26,134 bases of DNA. It comes from Muribaculaceae bacterium. GTDB lineage: Bacteria; Bacteroidota; Bacteroidia; Bacteroidales; Muribaculaceae. Below the pieces are notes generated by a model. The model had not been told where the DNA came from. It ran no database searches and worked only from the letters and a program-made list of their open reading frames with translations. Numbering within the stretch: the first letter of the stretch is position 1; each line of letters starts with the position of its first letter. Both the position numbers and the translations under genes were made by a program. The DNA is taken from assembly GCA_021443235.1 (NCBI GenBank), contig JABUUJ010000029.1:65246-91379 (forward strand), in the 5' to 3' direction. Positions 1 through 8,288 of this stretch are shown here, in pieces.

Positions 1-480
1 TTCTCGTTCCTCCAGTCCAAACTCAACAGCTGGGCTGCCAAGACCATCAAGGGCGTCGACCTCTCGTTTGGCATCAACCAGTTTGGCAGCAGCACGGGCA
101 AGGGCACCGAGACCAGCTACTCCTATCGACTGTCGAAGAGCCTCTTCAACGACCGCTTCAAAATCGTAGTGGGCGGCGAGTACAGCACCGAGGCTTCCAA
201 CGAGGTGAGCATCGCCCAGAACCTACTCAACGACATCTCGTTTGAGTATATGCTCAATGACGCTGGCTCTCGATATGTGCAGCTCTTCCGACGCACGGGC
301 TACGAGAGTGTGCTCGAGGGACAGGTCACCACCACGGGCGTGGCATTTGTGATGAAACACAAGCTGGCTTCGCTCAAGTCGCTATTCCGACGCAAACCAT
401 TGAAGCTTACTGTGATGGACACTATCGCAGCCCCAAAAAACGATGACGAACTCCCTGACTCAACATCAGCAACACAATGA
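1..480 (+). CDS. tamB: TamB, translocation/assembly module inner-membrane protein, C-terminal end (partial)
   Basis: The reading frame is open from the first base of the window, so only about the last 159 residues are present and the start lies outside. The visible part is the conserved C-terminal TamB (DUF490) region: alternating beta-strand segments including FNDRFKIVVGGEYS and a later block on the pattern LFRRTGYESVLEGQVTTTGV, typical of Bacteroidetes TamB ends. TamB spans the periplasm and works with an outer-membrane Omp85 partner in moving envelope material to the outer membrane. The stop codon overlaps the start of the next gene by 4 nt (ATGA), and that next gene encodes the outer-membrane partner TamL. 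This context strongly supports the assignment. The tail after residue ~140 of the visible part is basic and then acidic, without recognisable motifs. Confidence 0.88.
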   Translation, partial: FSFLQSKLNSWAAKTIKGVDLSFGINQFGSSTGKGTETSYSYRLSKSLFNDRFKIVVGGEYSTEASNEVSIAQNLLNDISFEYMLNDAGSRYVQLFRRTGYESVLEGQVTTTGVAFVMKHKLASLKSLFRRKPLKLTVMDTIAAPKNDDELPDSTSATQ

Positions 481-2774
481 AAACATTGAATCTCGTCATA
501 TTACTCCTTGTCGCCATCGTCGTCGCGTCATGCTCCACCACAAGCAGGCTGGGGCCTAACGATGTGCTATACACCGGTGTCAAGGACCTAAACTATCATC
601 AAGACAGCATCAAGCTCGATGCCGACATCAAAAGCCAGATTTTCCAGGCAATCAACGTCAAGCCTAACAACCCGCTCTACTCGCCCTACTACCGACACCC
701 GCTACCCATCGGACTGTGGGTATATAACCACATGGATCCTAAGGCTAAGGGCTTCAAGGGATGGTTCTACAAGCAGTTTGTCGCCAATCCTGTGCTCATC
801 TCGCGCGTGCGCCCACAGGCTCGCGTCGACATGATTAACACCGTGTTGCACAACAACGGATACTTCACATCATCGGCGTCTTTCAAGCTCAACTACAGCA
901 ACAAAGACCCCAAGAAGGCAAGCATCACCTATGACGTTAACGTGGGAAAACCCTACACCATCGGCTCGGTGGCTTATATCGGAGGTGGGTCAAGGGTCAA
1001 CTGCATCATCGACTCGCTCGCACGACTCAGCTCCTATCTCAAGACGGGAAACCGATACAGCGTCGACTCGCTCAACATGGTGCGCATCAACATCACCAAC
1101 TACCTGCGCAACCGCGGTTACTACTACTACCGGCCCGAGTACATACAGTATCTCGCCGACAGCGTGCACCAGAAAGGCGTCATCGACCTGCAGATTATCA
1201 ACTCGCCCGATGTGCCCAACATGGCCTACAACAAATATGTGGCGCGCAACATCACCGCCACTGTGGCGTCGATTGAGGGCGGAGGAGTGCCCGACACCGT
1301 GATAACAAAACGCGGAACACTTGTGCGATACAATCCTGTGCATGTGCGCAACGACGTGATAATGTCCAACTTGCGCATGTCATCGGGACGCACATTTGGC
1401 GTCAACAACATGGACCGTACGCAGGTGGCGCTGTCGCAACTGGGCATTTTCAGCAACATCGACATTCAGGTGAAGCCTGTAATCGACAGCATCACGCCCG
1501 ATGGCAACGGACTACTCGACGTGGATGTGAACTGCGTCCTCGACAAGCCTTGGGAACTCAAACTTGAGGTGCCGCTCACCTCCAAGAGCAACAGCTTCAT
1601 CGGCCCAGGACTCGTGGCGGGCGTCGCACACCGAAACTTCTTCGGCGGCGGCGAGAGATTCAACGCCAACCTCAAGGCAAGCTACGAGTTTCAGACGGGT
1701 AAAGGCAGCAGCTACTCGGGGCAAAGCATTAACTCCTATGAGTTCGGCCTCGACATGTCGCTCGATCTTCCACGCCTGCTGGCGCCCAGCTTTATCGACC
1801 GAAGCCGGAGATATGTCAACTGGACAAAGTTTGCCCTCAACATCAACATCATGAACCGTCCCAAGTATTTCAAAATGGCTTGGGCCGGACTATCGTTCAC
1901 TTGGGAATGGCACGCCAACAAGAAATCAACCAACGAGTTTACGCCCTTCAAACTCACTTACTCCAAGCTGCTTAGCAGCACTGCGGCGTTCGACTCGGTG
2001 ATGATTTCCAACCCCGCGGTGGCCCTCAGCTTCCAAAACACGTTCATCCCCATGATGCAATACACCTATACCTACGACAACAATATAGGACGCAACCACA
2101 TCACGTGGAAGGCGCAGGTTATCGAGGCGGGAAATGTCTTCGCTGGAATATGGCGACTCGCGGGCGTAAAGGGTGAGAAAAAGTTGTTCGGCACCCCGTT
2201 CTCACAGTTTGTCAAGCTGCAGTCTAATCTCGTGTGGACTCGATATGTGGGCGAGAAGGCCTCGGTGGTGGGGCGCGTGTTTATCGGTGCCGCGCACGCC
2301 TATGGCAATAGCAACGCCATACCCTATCGCGAGCAGTTCTACACCGGAGGCGCCAACTCGCTGCGCGCCTTCACCGTGCGCACCATCGGCCCGGGTAGCT
2401 ACCATCCCAACTACACAGGCAAATACTCCTATTATGACCAGACGGGTACGTTCAAGTTTGAGACCAACTGGGAATACCGGTTCCCCATTTTCAGCTACTT
2501 CAATGGAGCCGTCTTTGTCGACGCCGGAAATGTGTGGCTCCTTACCGACGATGAGAACCGACCTGGAGGTAAGCTCAAGATGAAGAATTTCTTCAAGGAA
2601 CTGGCATTGGGCACCGGACTGGGACTGCGCTTCGACATGTCGATGCTCGTCGTGCGAGCCGACCTTGGAATAGGACTACACTTGCCCTACGAGACTACTC
2701 GCAGCGGCTACTACAATATCCCAAAGTTTAAAGACGGCCTGGCTTTCCACCTGGCCATCGGTTATCCATTCTAA
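477..2774 (+). CDS. tamL: TamL, Omp85/BamA-family outer-membrane lipoprotein of the Tam system
   Basis: This 765-residue protein has a lipoprotein signal peptide ending in VASC with the lipidated Cys at residue 19. A POTRA-like periplasmic region follows (roughly residues 80-330), then a C-terminal surface-antigen type beta-barrel (roughly 370-765) that ends in Phe, as outer-membrane barrels usually do. The barrel contains the late conserved block around YREQFYTGGANSLRAF and a VFVDAGNVW strand, both characteristic of Omp85 proteins. In Bacteroidetes the TamA counterpart is a lipoprotein named TamL, encoded directly after tamB as here. The ATG overlaps the tamB stop by 4 nt, so translation is probably coupled. 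It probably acts at the outer membrane in assembly of envelope components. The family call is secure; the exact substrates are unknown. Confidence 0.92.
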   Translation: MKTLNLVILLLVAIVVASCSTTSRLGPNDVLYTGVKDLNYHQDSIKLDADIKSQIFQAINVKPNNPLYSPYYRHPLPIGLWVYNHMDPKAKGFKGWFYKQFVANPVLISRVRPQARVDMINTVLHNNGYFTSSASFKLNYSNKDPKKASITYDVNVGKPYTIGSVAYIGGGSRVNCIIDSLARLSSYLKTGNRYSVDSLNMVRINITNYLRNRGYYYYRPEYIQYLADSVHQKGVIDLQIINSPDVPNMAYNKYVARNITATVASIEGGGVPDTVITKRGTLVRYNPVHVRNDVIMSNLRMSSGRTFGVNNMDRTQVALSQLGIFSNIDIQVKPVIDSITPDGNGLLDVDVNCVLDKPWELKLEVPLTSKSNSFIGPGLVAGVAHRNFFGGGERFNANLKASYEFQTGKGSSYSGQSINSYEFGLDMSLDLPRLLAPSFIDRSRRYVNWTKFALNINIMNRPKYFKMAWAGLSFTWEWHANKKSTNEFTPFKLTYSKLLSSTAAFDSVMISNPAVALSFQNTFIPMMQYTYTYDNNIGRNHITWKAQVIEAGNVFAGIWRLAGVKGEKKLFGTPFSQFVKLQSNLVWTRYVGEKASVVGRVFIGAAHAYGNSNAIPYREQFYTGGANSLRAFTVRTIGPGSYHPNYTGKYSYYDQTGTFKFETNWEYRFPIFSYFNGAVFVDAGNVWLLTDDENRPGGKLKMKNFFKELALGTGLGLRFDMSMLVVRADLGIGLHLPYETTRSGYYNIPKFKDGLAFHLAIGYPF

Positions 2775-2780
2775 GTATAT

Positions 2781-3632
2781 ATGAAGACAGGACTGGTTCT
2801 TGAGGGCGGAGCTTACCGCGGTATGTTTACTTGTGGCATCCTTGATGTGTTTCTGCGCGAGGGCATTGACCTTGACGGAATGATTGGCGTGAGCGCCGGT
2901 GCCGCTTTCGGCTGCAACTACAAGTCAAGGCAACTGGGACGCGCCATTCGCTACAACTCCGCCCTGTGCCGCAACTGGCGATACAGCGGGCTGCGATCGC
3001 TATTGCTCACCGGCGACATCTTTGGCGCCGACTTCTGCTACCACTATGTCCCACATCACATCGACCTCTTCGACTTCGACACCTATAACGCCAACCCCAT
3101 GCCCAACTGGGTAGTGTGCATGGACTGCGAGACCGGAAAACCTGTGTACAAACTCCTTGACAAGGCCGACGACACCGCCTTCGAGTGGATGAGGGCATCG
3201 GCATCAATGCCCATGGTGTCGCGAGTCGTGGAGCTCGACGGACTCAAACTCCTTGACGGTGGCATGGTCGATTCAATACCTCTTGTCAAAATGGAGCAAC
3301 TGGGATTTGAACGTAATGTGGTGATACTCACCCAACCGCGCGACTTCGTCAAGAAACCCAACAAACTCATGCCGCTCGTCAAAATCGTCATGCGCAAGTA
3401 TCCCAAGGTTATCGAGGCAATGCGCGACCGACACATCGGCTACAACGCGACACTCGACTACATCCGCCAGCAGGAAGCCGCCCAAAAAGTCTTTGTCATC
3501 GCACCCGACGAGCCCCTCGACATCAGCTATGTCGAGCACAACCCCCACCGCATGCGAGCCATCTACAACCTCGGTGTCACCAAAGCCCAATCCCTACTCC
3601 CCACTCTCCACACCTTCCTCCAACCCAAATAA
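2781..3632 (+). CDS. Patatin-like phospholipase family protein
   Basis: This is a 283-residue protein without a signal peptide, so probably cytoplasmic or peripheral to the inner membrane. It shows the full patatin signature: the oxyanion-hole loop EGGAYRG at residues 8-14, the nucleophile elbow GVSAG with Ser38, and the catalytic Asp in LLDGGMVD at residue 159. Together these make the Ser-Asp dyad expected of an acyl hydrolase or phospholipase A. The length and the start immediately before the first motif resemble the YjjU-type bacterial patatins. It begins 6 nt after tamL ends, so it is very likely cotranscribed with the tam genes, and a role in membrane lipid turnover during outer-membrane assembly is a reasonable but unproven inference. 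Its substrate cannot be read from the sequence. Confidence 0.9.
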   Translation: MKTGLVLEGGAYRGMFTCGILDVFLREGIDLDGMIGVSAGAAFGCNYKSRQLGRAIRYNSALCRNWRYSGLRSLLLTGDIFGADFCYHYVPHHIDLFDFDTYNANPMPNWVVCMDCETGKPVYKLLDKADDTAFEWMRASASMPMVSRVVELDGLKLLDGGMVDSIPLVKMEQLGFERNVVILTQPRDFVKKPNKLMPLVKIVMRKYPKVIEAMRDRHIGYNATLDYIRQQEAAQKVFVIAPDEPLDISYVEHNPHRMRAIYNLGVTKAQSLLPTLHTFLQPK

Positions 3633-3650
3633 CCCCCTGCAAAAAATAGA

Positions 3651-3676
3651 GGCAATTGCCCATCATAGCAATTGCC
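3651..3676. terminator. Bidirectional intrinsic terminator between convergent genes
   Basis: The arms GGCAATTGC (3651-3659) and GCAATTGCC (3668-3676) pair perfectly over 9 bp around an 8-nt loop. On the plus strand the stem is followed by AATTTATTT; on the minus strand it is followed by a run of six T. It sits in the 107-bp gap where the patatin gene (+) and the SDR gene (-) converge, so it can serve both. Confidence 0.6.
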
Positions 3677-3739
3677 CCAATTTATTTGAGTGAAAATAAA
3701 ACCCCTAAAGTGGTCAGTTCAAAGTCAACGCCGCTGGGG

Positions 3740-4513
3740 TTACATGCAGGTGTAGCCGCCGTCAACAGGGAGTGCAACGCCCGTAACATAGCTTGAGGCG
3801 GGCGACGACAGGAATAGGGCGGCGGTGTCAAGCTCACCCTCTATGCCGTAACGTTCCTGCGGAATGGCGCCCTTGGCGTAGTCCTGGAACCACTGGCTGT
3901 CGAGCGTCTCCTTGGTGAGCGGTGTCACAAAGTATCCCGGGCATATCGAGTTGACGGTGATGCCATATTTTCCCCATTCGGCTGCAAGCGCGCGCGTGAG
4001 GTTCACCACACCACCCTTGGCGGCATGATAGGGCGACGCAGGCGCAATTTTGTTACCCACAAGGCCATACATCGACGCGATGTTGATGATGCGGCCATAG
4101 CGAGACGGAATCATCGCGGCCTTTGCCACGGCGCGTGCCACCTTGAACGAACCGAAGAGGTCAATGTTCATCTCGTTGGCAAACTGCTCGTCGGTGATGT
4201 CCTCGGCGGGAGCCACAGCGCCGGTTCCGGCATTGTTGATGAGGATGTCGATGCGTCCAAATTTCTCCATCACCTCTTTCACCATTGCCTCGACATTCTC
4301 GGTGCTGGTGATGTCGCAGCGCACAGGGTGAGCCTGCACGCCATAGGTGCTGGTAAGCATCGCTGCCACCTCCTGCAGTTTATCCAGACGCCGCGCAATG
4401 GGTACGATAGCGCAACCTTGGCTGGCGAGAGCCTTTGCCATTTGCACTCCAAGTCCAGTAGAACAGCCAGTCACAATTGCGACCTGGCCAGTAAGGTCAA
4501 AATAGTTCTTCAT
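3740..4513 (-). CDS. SDR-family NAD(P)-dependent oxidoreductase (gluconate 5-dehydrogenase-like)
   Basis: This is a 257-residue classical short-chain dehydrogenase. The cofactor-binding TGCSTGLG is at residues 15-22, NNAG at 93-96, the structural Asn in the NID segment at 116, the catalytic Ser in NIASMYG at 147, and Tyr162/Lys166 in YHAAK. The C-terminus carries the usual P-V-D-G-G-Y-T. Ser and Tyr are two residues further apart than in typical members, a small insertion in the active-site loop. Best resemblance is to the gluconate 5-dehydrogenase / 2-deoxy-D-gluconate dehydrogenase group that interconverts keto- and hydroxy-sugar acids, but subgroup substrate cannot be fixed from sequence alone. 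The gene stands alone: a repeat array lies 48 bp upstream of its start and the terminator lies after it. No clear TAnnTTTG element is visible upstream. Confidence 0.88.
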   Translation of the reverse strand: MKNYFDLTGQVAIVTGCSTGLGVQMAKALASQGCAIVPIARRLDKLQEVAAMLTSTYGVQAHPVRCDITSTENVEAMVKEVMEKFGRIDILINNAGTGAVAPAEDITDEQFANEMNIDLFGSFKVARAVAKAAMIPSRYGRIINIASMYGLVGNKIAPASPYHAAKGGVVNLTRALAAEWGKYGITVNSICPGYFVTPLTKETLDSQWFQDYAKGAIPQERYGIEGELDTAALFLSSPASSYVTGVALPVDGGYTCM

Positions 4514-4561
4514 ATCTATATCGTTTATTTTTATTACTTTACCCTAACTAATCCCCTCGAT

Positions 4562-4678
4562 AAACTTGAAAAACCTGATAAACTTGATAAACTTGAAAAA
4601 CTTGAAAAACTTGAAAAACTTGATAAACTTGATAAACTTGACAAACTTGACAAACTTGACAAACTTGAAAAACTTGAA
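4562..4678. repeat. Thirteen-unit array of 9-bp words AAACTTGA(A/T/C)
   Basis: Thirteen consecutive 9-bp units lie in perfect register. Twelve read AAACTTGA followed by A, T or C and one reads AAACCTGAT. The variable last base runs in blocks (A,T,T,A,A,A,T,T,C,C,C,A,A). The array lies between the SDR start codon and the porin stop codon and is preceded by CCCTCGATAAAC, a junction also found at the array near 20750. Because 9 is divisible by 3, several frames stay open through it, but no gene uses it. Confidence 0.95.
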
Positions 4679-4703
4679 AAAACTCTCCCCGCAGGCGCCT
4701 TCG

Positions 4704-6035
4704 TCAGAAGTTCATATAAAGCATCGCATAAACGCGGTTGTTGCTCAGCGAGGTGTAGGTCTCGTTCACGCGCCTGCCATAGCGGTACTCCAAACCGGCG
4801 CTGAATATCGACGAAATGCGGTAAATCGCGTTCACGTTCACTGTGTAGCCGCGGCGCATCTGGTCTTCCCAGTTGGTGGTCGACGGAAGGATATACTCGG
4901 GTGTGTAGTTGCGCAGGAAGCTGAACATGCCGGTCATAAACAGCTTGGGATTGATGTCATACTGCGCGCCAGCCATGAGGCCAAACGAGCGCGTAGGCAC
5001 CAGTTTCACGCCTTCGGTAAAGATCTCGCTGATGTCGGCTGGCACAAGATCAAGACCAGCACCATAGTTGTTCTTGAAATAATTGGCTATGCCTTTGCCA
5101 TACTGAACCATGCCATACAGGTTGACCGGTCCAAATGTCTGCTTGGTCGACAGTTTCACACCAAAGCCCGTCTCGCTGCGACGCTTATTGGTGAGTGTGT
5201 AGTCAACGTAGTGCAAGTTGCGCCACACAGCACTCAGGCGCACGTGGCCGGTCTTGTTGTTGAACTGCACGAAGAACGGGAAGTCGGGAACCGTTTGGAA
5301 CGACGAGGCTACCTTCTTCTTGGCCTCCTCGGGATCCATGTCAAGAGGCAGCGGAGCAGTGTAACTGCTCTTGGGCAACTCAGCACCTATACCGGCCGAG
5401 AAGTACTTTCCTATTGGCTGGGTCCAGCTTATCGTCACATTGTCGTGAGCGCCCGACGCACATGGGCCATAGCCGTCAATTGTATATGGGTCGGCATCGA
5501 TGTCGTCATACAGGCTCTTGGCATAGCCGGCGAGCAGGCCGCGCCAGCGCAGATACACCTTGCCGCAATTGAGCTTGTAGGTGTTGTTGGCCTCGTTGTC
5601 AACGCCTAAACTGATGAAAAGGCCCACCTCGTTGGCCGCATTGGGAAAGCCTATGATGTTGAAATAGATACCGCTGCCGCCAGCCGACATCTGGAACAGA
5701 CGCTTGTCGCCCGGACCGCGCTTGGTAATTGCCGAGATGCCCATCGACTTGGGGTTGGTCACCGGGTTACCCCAGTCATAGGTAGTGATAAACTTCACCG
5801 ACGCACCGGCGCTGAACACAAAGTTGCCGTCGCCAGCCACGATGGCAAAGCGAGGCACTTTCTTGAACGCGGGCTCGATGGGGGTGTTGTCGCGCAAGGC
5901 ACGATAGGTCGCAAGGCTGTCGCTTATGTTGCTGTATTTCTCAAACTTCACTTGGGCGTTGCTTGTCGCCACTGTCATCAGGCACAACGCCACAGCTGCA
6001 ATGCGCATCGCCATTGTCATCGTTTCTCTTCTCAT
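4704..6035 (-). CDS. DcaP-like trimeric outer-membrane porin
   Basis: This is a 443-residue secreted protein. A hydrophobic signal peptide follows several possible Met starts (MRRETMTMAMRIAAV...), with likely cleavage after SNA before QVKFEKY. The rest is rich in amphipathic beta-strands and ends in Met-Asn-Phe, the aromatic C-terminus of an outer-membrane barrel. The segments SAGASVKF, YLRWRGLLAGYAKSLYDD and the following D-x-Y-T-I-D-G-Y-G-P fit the DcaP-like porin family (the lumen-lining 'RLR-AY ... lLvGqt' region), which takes up small anionic solutes or short peptides. The family assignment rests on this pattern only; substrate is unknown. The first ATG (6035) is chosen by length, but the internal Met at residue 10 gives an equally good signal peptide. 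It is monocistronic, with repeat-rich spacers on both sides. Confidence 0.72.
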   Translation of the reverse strand: MRRETMTMAMRIAAVALCLMTVATSNAQVKFEKYSNISDSLATYRALRDNTPIEPAFKKVPRFAIVAGDGNFVFSAGASVKFITTYDWGNPVTNPKSMGISAITKRGPGDKRLFQMSAGGSGIYFNIIGFPNAANEVGLFISLGVDNEANNTYKLNCGKVYLRWRGLLAGYAKSLYDDIDADPYTIDGYGPCASGAHDNVTISWTQPIGKYFSAGIGAELPKSSYTAPLPLDMDPEEAKKKVASSFQTVPDFPFFVQFNNKTGHVRLSAVWRNLHYVDYTLTNKRRSETGFGVKLSTKQTFGPVNLYGMVQYGKGIANYFKNNYGAGLDLVPADISEIFTEGVKLVPTRSFGLMAGAQYDINPKLFMTGMFSFLRNYTPEYILPSTTNWEDQMRRGYTVNVNAIYRISSIFSAGLEYRYGRRVNETYTSLSNNRVYAMLYMNF

Positions 6036-6093
6036 TATTCCGTAGATATTAAAGTTTTAGGTCAAAAATTAGAAGTAAATCACTATCCGACTA

Positions 6094-6101
6094 CAAATAT
6101 A
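6094..6101 (-). promoter_or_regulatory. Putative Bacteroidetes -7 element for the porin gene
   Basis: On the minus strand the bases read TATATTTG, matching TAnnTTTG, 59 nt upstream of the porin start. No convincing -33 TTTG is seen at 19-21 nt, so this is a half match. Confidence 0.35.
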
Positions 6102-6220
6102 AGAAAAATTCATCGAACTCCAGCACTATTTATCCCAAAAAAATCGCTTAAGCGCCTAATTCTCTAAGCGCCTAAGCGAATTATACAGTTTATAGACTAT
6201 CGGCAACGACATTCTCTGCC

Positions 6221-6255
6221 ATTAGCCATTAGCCATTAGCCATTAGCCATTAGCC
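6221..6255. repeat. Five tandem heptamers ATTAGCC
   Basis: Five perfect copies of ATTAGCC in a row end 6 nt before the stop codon of the metallophosphoesterase gene. The same word, mixed with AATAGCC, recurs at 8187-8249 and 12442-12462. Just upstream (6145-6178) are degenerate CCTAAGCG words that also recur near 10030 and 10280. Confidence 0.9.
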
Positions 6256-6261
6256 GATTTA

Positions 6262-7302
6262 TTACTTCTTGGGTGCCACATAGTCCATGTGAACCTTCTC
6301 AACCTCATACTTGCCGTCACCCTTCACGTGAACGCGCAGCAGATAGTCGCCAGGCTTCGGGCTGTTGCGCTCGCTCATCGACTCAAGTGTGTAGTGCTGG
6401 ACACCGCCAAACACGCGCTCGTCCCACATGTGAACGTGACCGGCAAACACGATGTCGGTCTTCCACTGCGAGAACTTCTCAAGCAGGAAATACTGCTCCT
6501 CGCGGCAGAATGTCGACGCAATCTCAAGTATCTGAGGCCTAAAGAAGTTGGTGTGAGTGAATACAAAGAGGTTGCGGGTCTTCACGTCCTTGTCGCCAAG
6601 CATCAGCTCGCTGTTGATGATATCGGTCTGGAAGGAACCAAGACTGCCATTTGCCGAGTCAAGGAAGATGAAGCGGTCAACAGTGCCCTTGCCCTCGGTA
6701 TCGCTAACGTTCACAGGCACAAGCACCTGGAAGAACGATGCCTTGAAGTCATCCTTAAACAGCGCCCAACCGTTGTGGGTAATGTCGTGGTTGCCCACAG
6801 TAACATAGAACGGGAACTGAATCAGGTCCTGCATTGCCTTGGGAAGAAGCACAAGCTGGCCCTTATCGTCCTCAACATAGTAGTAGCCATCGTCTCTATT
6901 ATAGATATAGCCTTTCTTCTTGGCATATTTGGCGCGATAATCCTCAAGCACATTGTGCAGTATCGAAAAATACTCGGGCTTGGTGTCAACGATGTCGCCC
7001 AGGTGGCAGCACATCAAGTCGTTGTTATTGAGCATGATGTCCATCATTTCCTGAAGGCGGCCAGCGTCGGTTGTCATGTGGCTGTCCGAGCCCACAAGGA
7101 ACGTATAATCATCGGGATTATCGGGTATCTCTACCTTGAAAACGTAGTCCTCACGACCACCCAGCAGCAGGTAAGATGCCGACATCTCCACGCGGTCATC
7201 AACCGATGTGTTGCCAATAAGAATACCTGTCGGGCTCACTTTATCGCAGCTTGTCAGCATAAGCCCAGCTGCGGCTATCGATATTAAGTATATTTTTTTC
7301 AT
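6262..7302 (-). CDS. Lipoprotein calcineurin-like metallophosphoesterase
   Basis: The lipoprotein signal peptide ends in LTSC, with Cys at residue 19 counted from the Met at 7302. The phosphoesterase metal-binding set follows in order: a D-S-H in LVGSDSHM (usually D-x-H), LGDIVD, VGNHD, a Thr-His in FTHTNF, and AGHVH near the C-terminus. It therefore has all ligands for a two-metal active site and should hydrolyse a phosphoester, probably on the periplasmic or outer-membrane side. The start at 7302 forms TAATG with the stop of the upstream gene; an ATG two codons earlier (7308) is also possible and would overlap by 7 nt. Either way it is translationally coupled to the outer-membrane protein gene before it. 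The substrate is unknown. No K-D/E-rich surface-export signal follows the Cys. Confidence 0.87.
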   Translation of the reverse strand: MKKIYLISIAAAGLMLTSCDKVSPTGILIGNTSVDDRVEMSASYLLLGGREDYVFKVEIPDNPDDYTFLVGSDSHMTTDAGRLQEMMDIMLNNNDLMCCHLGDIVDTKPEYFSILHNVLEDYRAKYAKKKGYIYNRDDGYYYVEDDKGQLVLLPKAMQDLIQFPFYVTVGNHDITHNGWALFKDDFKASFFQVLVPVNVSDTEGKGTVDRFIFLDSANGSLGSFQTDIINSELMLGDKDVKTRNLFVFTHTNFFRPQILEIASTFCREEQYFLLEKFSQWKTDIVFAGHVHMWDERVFGGVQHYTLESMSERNSPKPGDYLLRVHVKGDGKYEVEKVHMDYVAPKK

Positions 7303-8015
7303 TACCATGTGTATATAAGTCCAGTTTTAATTGATGCCTCGTATTTCGTTGCCAGCTGGCTCAAACTACCAGCAGGGCGAATGTTAAGCTCGCCAAAGTT
7401 GCGCAACCTGTTCTTGATGGTGCAATAGTAGCGAATACCCCAGTTGATGTTCCAGTTGTCGTAGTAGAAATCATCGTAGTTGCGGATAAACAAACCAAGA
7501 TTCCAGCGGTTCTCGCGGGGACGGATGTTCACGCCAAGGCCAGCAGTCACCGCAGGCTTCTCAAAGTAGTGGCTGCCCAGCAAGCTGTAGTCAACCAGCG
7601 TAATACCAAGCAAAATATCCACATAGCGATGCTCCCACTTTACCGAAAGGTTGTAGGCATACTCGTTTGAGTTGGCTTGCTGATAACGGTTATACATCAT
7701 CTTGCCCATGAAATACAAGTTCTGGTTACGTATGGGAAGACGGTAGGAACCGCGGGCATACATACCATAGCGGTTGTGTCCAAATGGAAGGTAAAGACCA
7801 CCCTCAAGATCCCAACGCTGGGTAAAGTGGTGCTTATAGAACGCGGCAGGTCCTCCAAAGCCGCCAATTACAACATTTTGACCGCCCTGCAGATAGCCCG
7901 ACACCTCGTGCTTGTGCTCGCCGTCAAATTTCTGCTCGCCGCTATACACTTGACCCATTGCTGTAGAACAAGCCATGAGCAACGCAGCAATTAAACAAAT
8001 CTGTTTCTTTCTCAT
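7302..8015 (-). CDS. Predicted outer-membrane beta-barrel protein, unknown function
   Basis: This is a 237-residue protein that I cannot place in a named family. It has an N-terminal signal sequence containing LLMAC at residues 12-16, which could be a lipobox with an unusual Met at -2, followed by TAMGQ, which could be a signal peptidase I site. The mature part alternates aromatic and polar residues in about ten strand-like segments (for example GGLYLPFGHNRYGMYARGSY and NWNINWGIRYYC) and ends in Trp after GLIYT, consistent with a small outer-membrane barrel. Its stop codon overlaps the start of the metallophosphoesterase gene, so the two probably work together at the cell envelope. A TAACTTTG promoter element lies 83 nt upstream. 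The barrel call is inference from strand pattern and terminal aromatic residue. Confidence 0.7.
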   Translation of the reverse strand: MRKKQICLIAALLMACSTAMGQVYSGEQKFDGEHKHEVSGYLQGGQNVVIGGFGGPAAFYKHHFTQRWDLEGGLYLPFGHNRYGMYARGSYRLPIRNQNLYFMGKMMYNRYQQANSNEYAYNLSVKWEHRYVDILLGITLVDYSLLGSHYFEKPAVTAGLGVNIRPRENRWNLGLFIRNYDDFYYDNWNINWGIRYYCTIKNRLRNFGELNIRPAGSLSQLATKYEASIKTGLIYTW

Positions 8016-8097
8016 ATAATGTTAATAAAAAATTGTGACACAGTTTATTATAGGTGTAAATAAACCTTTTTGCCTCATGTTTCCACATTTCCGACTG

Positions 8098-8105
8098 CAA
8101 AGTTA
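8098..8105 (-). promoter_or_regulatory. Putative Bacteroidetes -7 element for the barrel/phosphoesterase pair
   Basis: The minus strand reads TAACTTTG, a good TAnnTTTG match, 83 nt upstream of the start at 8015. A TTG at 8128-8130 is 22 nt further upstream, slightly outside the usual 19-21 nt spacing. Confidence 0.5.
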
Positions 8106-8186
8106 AGAAAAAATTCCCAATAACCCACAATTTCCCCAAAAAATCTATAACTCACAACATTACACCACCCACCAATGGCAATTACC

Positions 8187-8249
8187 ATTAGCCAATAGCC
8201 AATAGCCAATAGCCATTAGCCATTAGCCATTAGCCAATAGCCATTAGCC
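8187..8249. repeat. Nine-unit heptamer array ATTAGCC/AATAGCC
   Basis: Nine 7-bp units lie in register with the second base alternating T or A in the order T,A,A,A,T,T,T,A,T. It lies in the 273-bp spacer after the GH20 gene. It is followed by a C-run/G-run segment (8254-8277) with CCCC TTCA GGGG, a short hairpin next to the GH20 stop codon. Confidence 0.93.
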
Positions 8250-8288
8250 AAACTCCCCCTTCAGGGGACCGGGGGGGCTGATGGCTCC

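Noticed and set aside
4025..4804. Plus-strand ORF containing a Leu-Asp-Lys/Leu-Glu-Lys repeat protein
   Set aside because: The repeat peptide is only the translation of the 9-bp array; the rest is antisense to the SDR gene.
7302..8015. Conjugative transposon TraO
   Set aside because: Size and signal peptide are similar, but none of the TraO sequence features are present and no other transfer gene is nearby.
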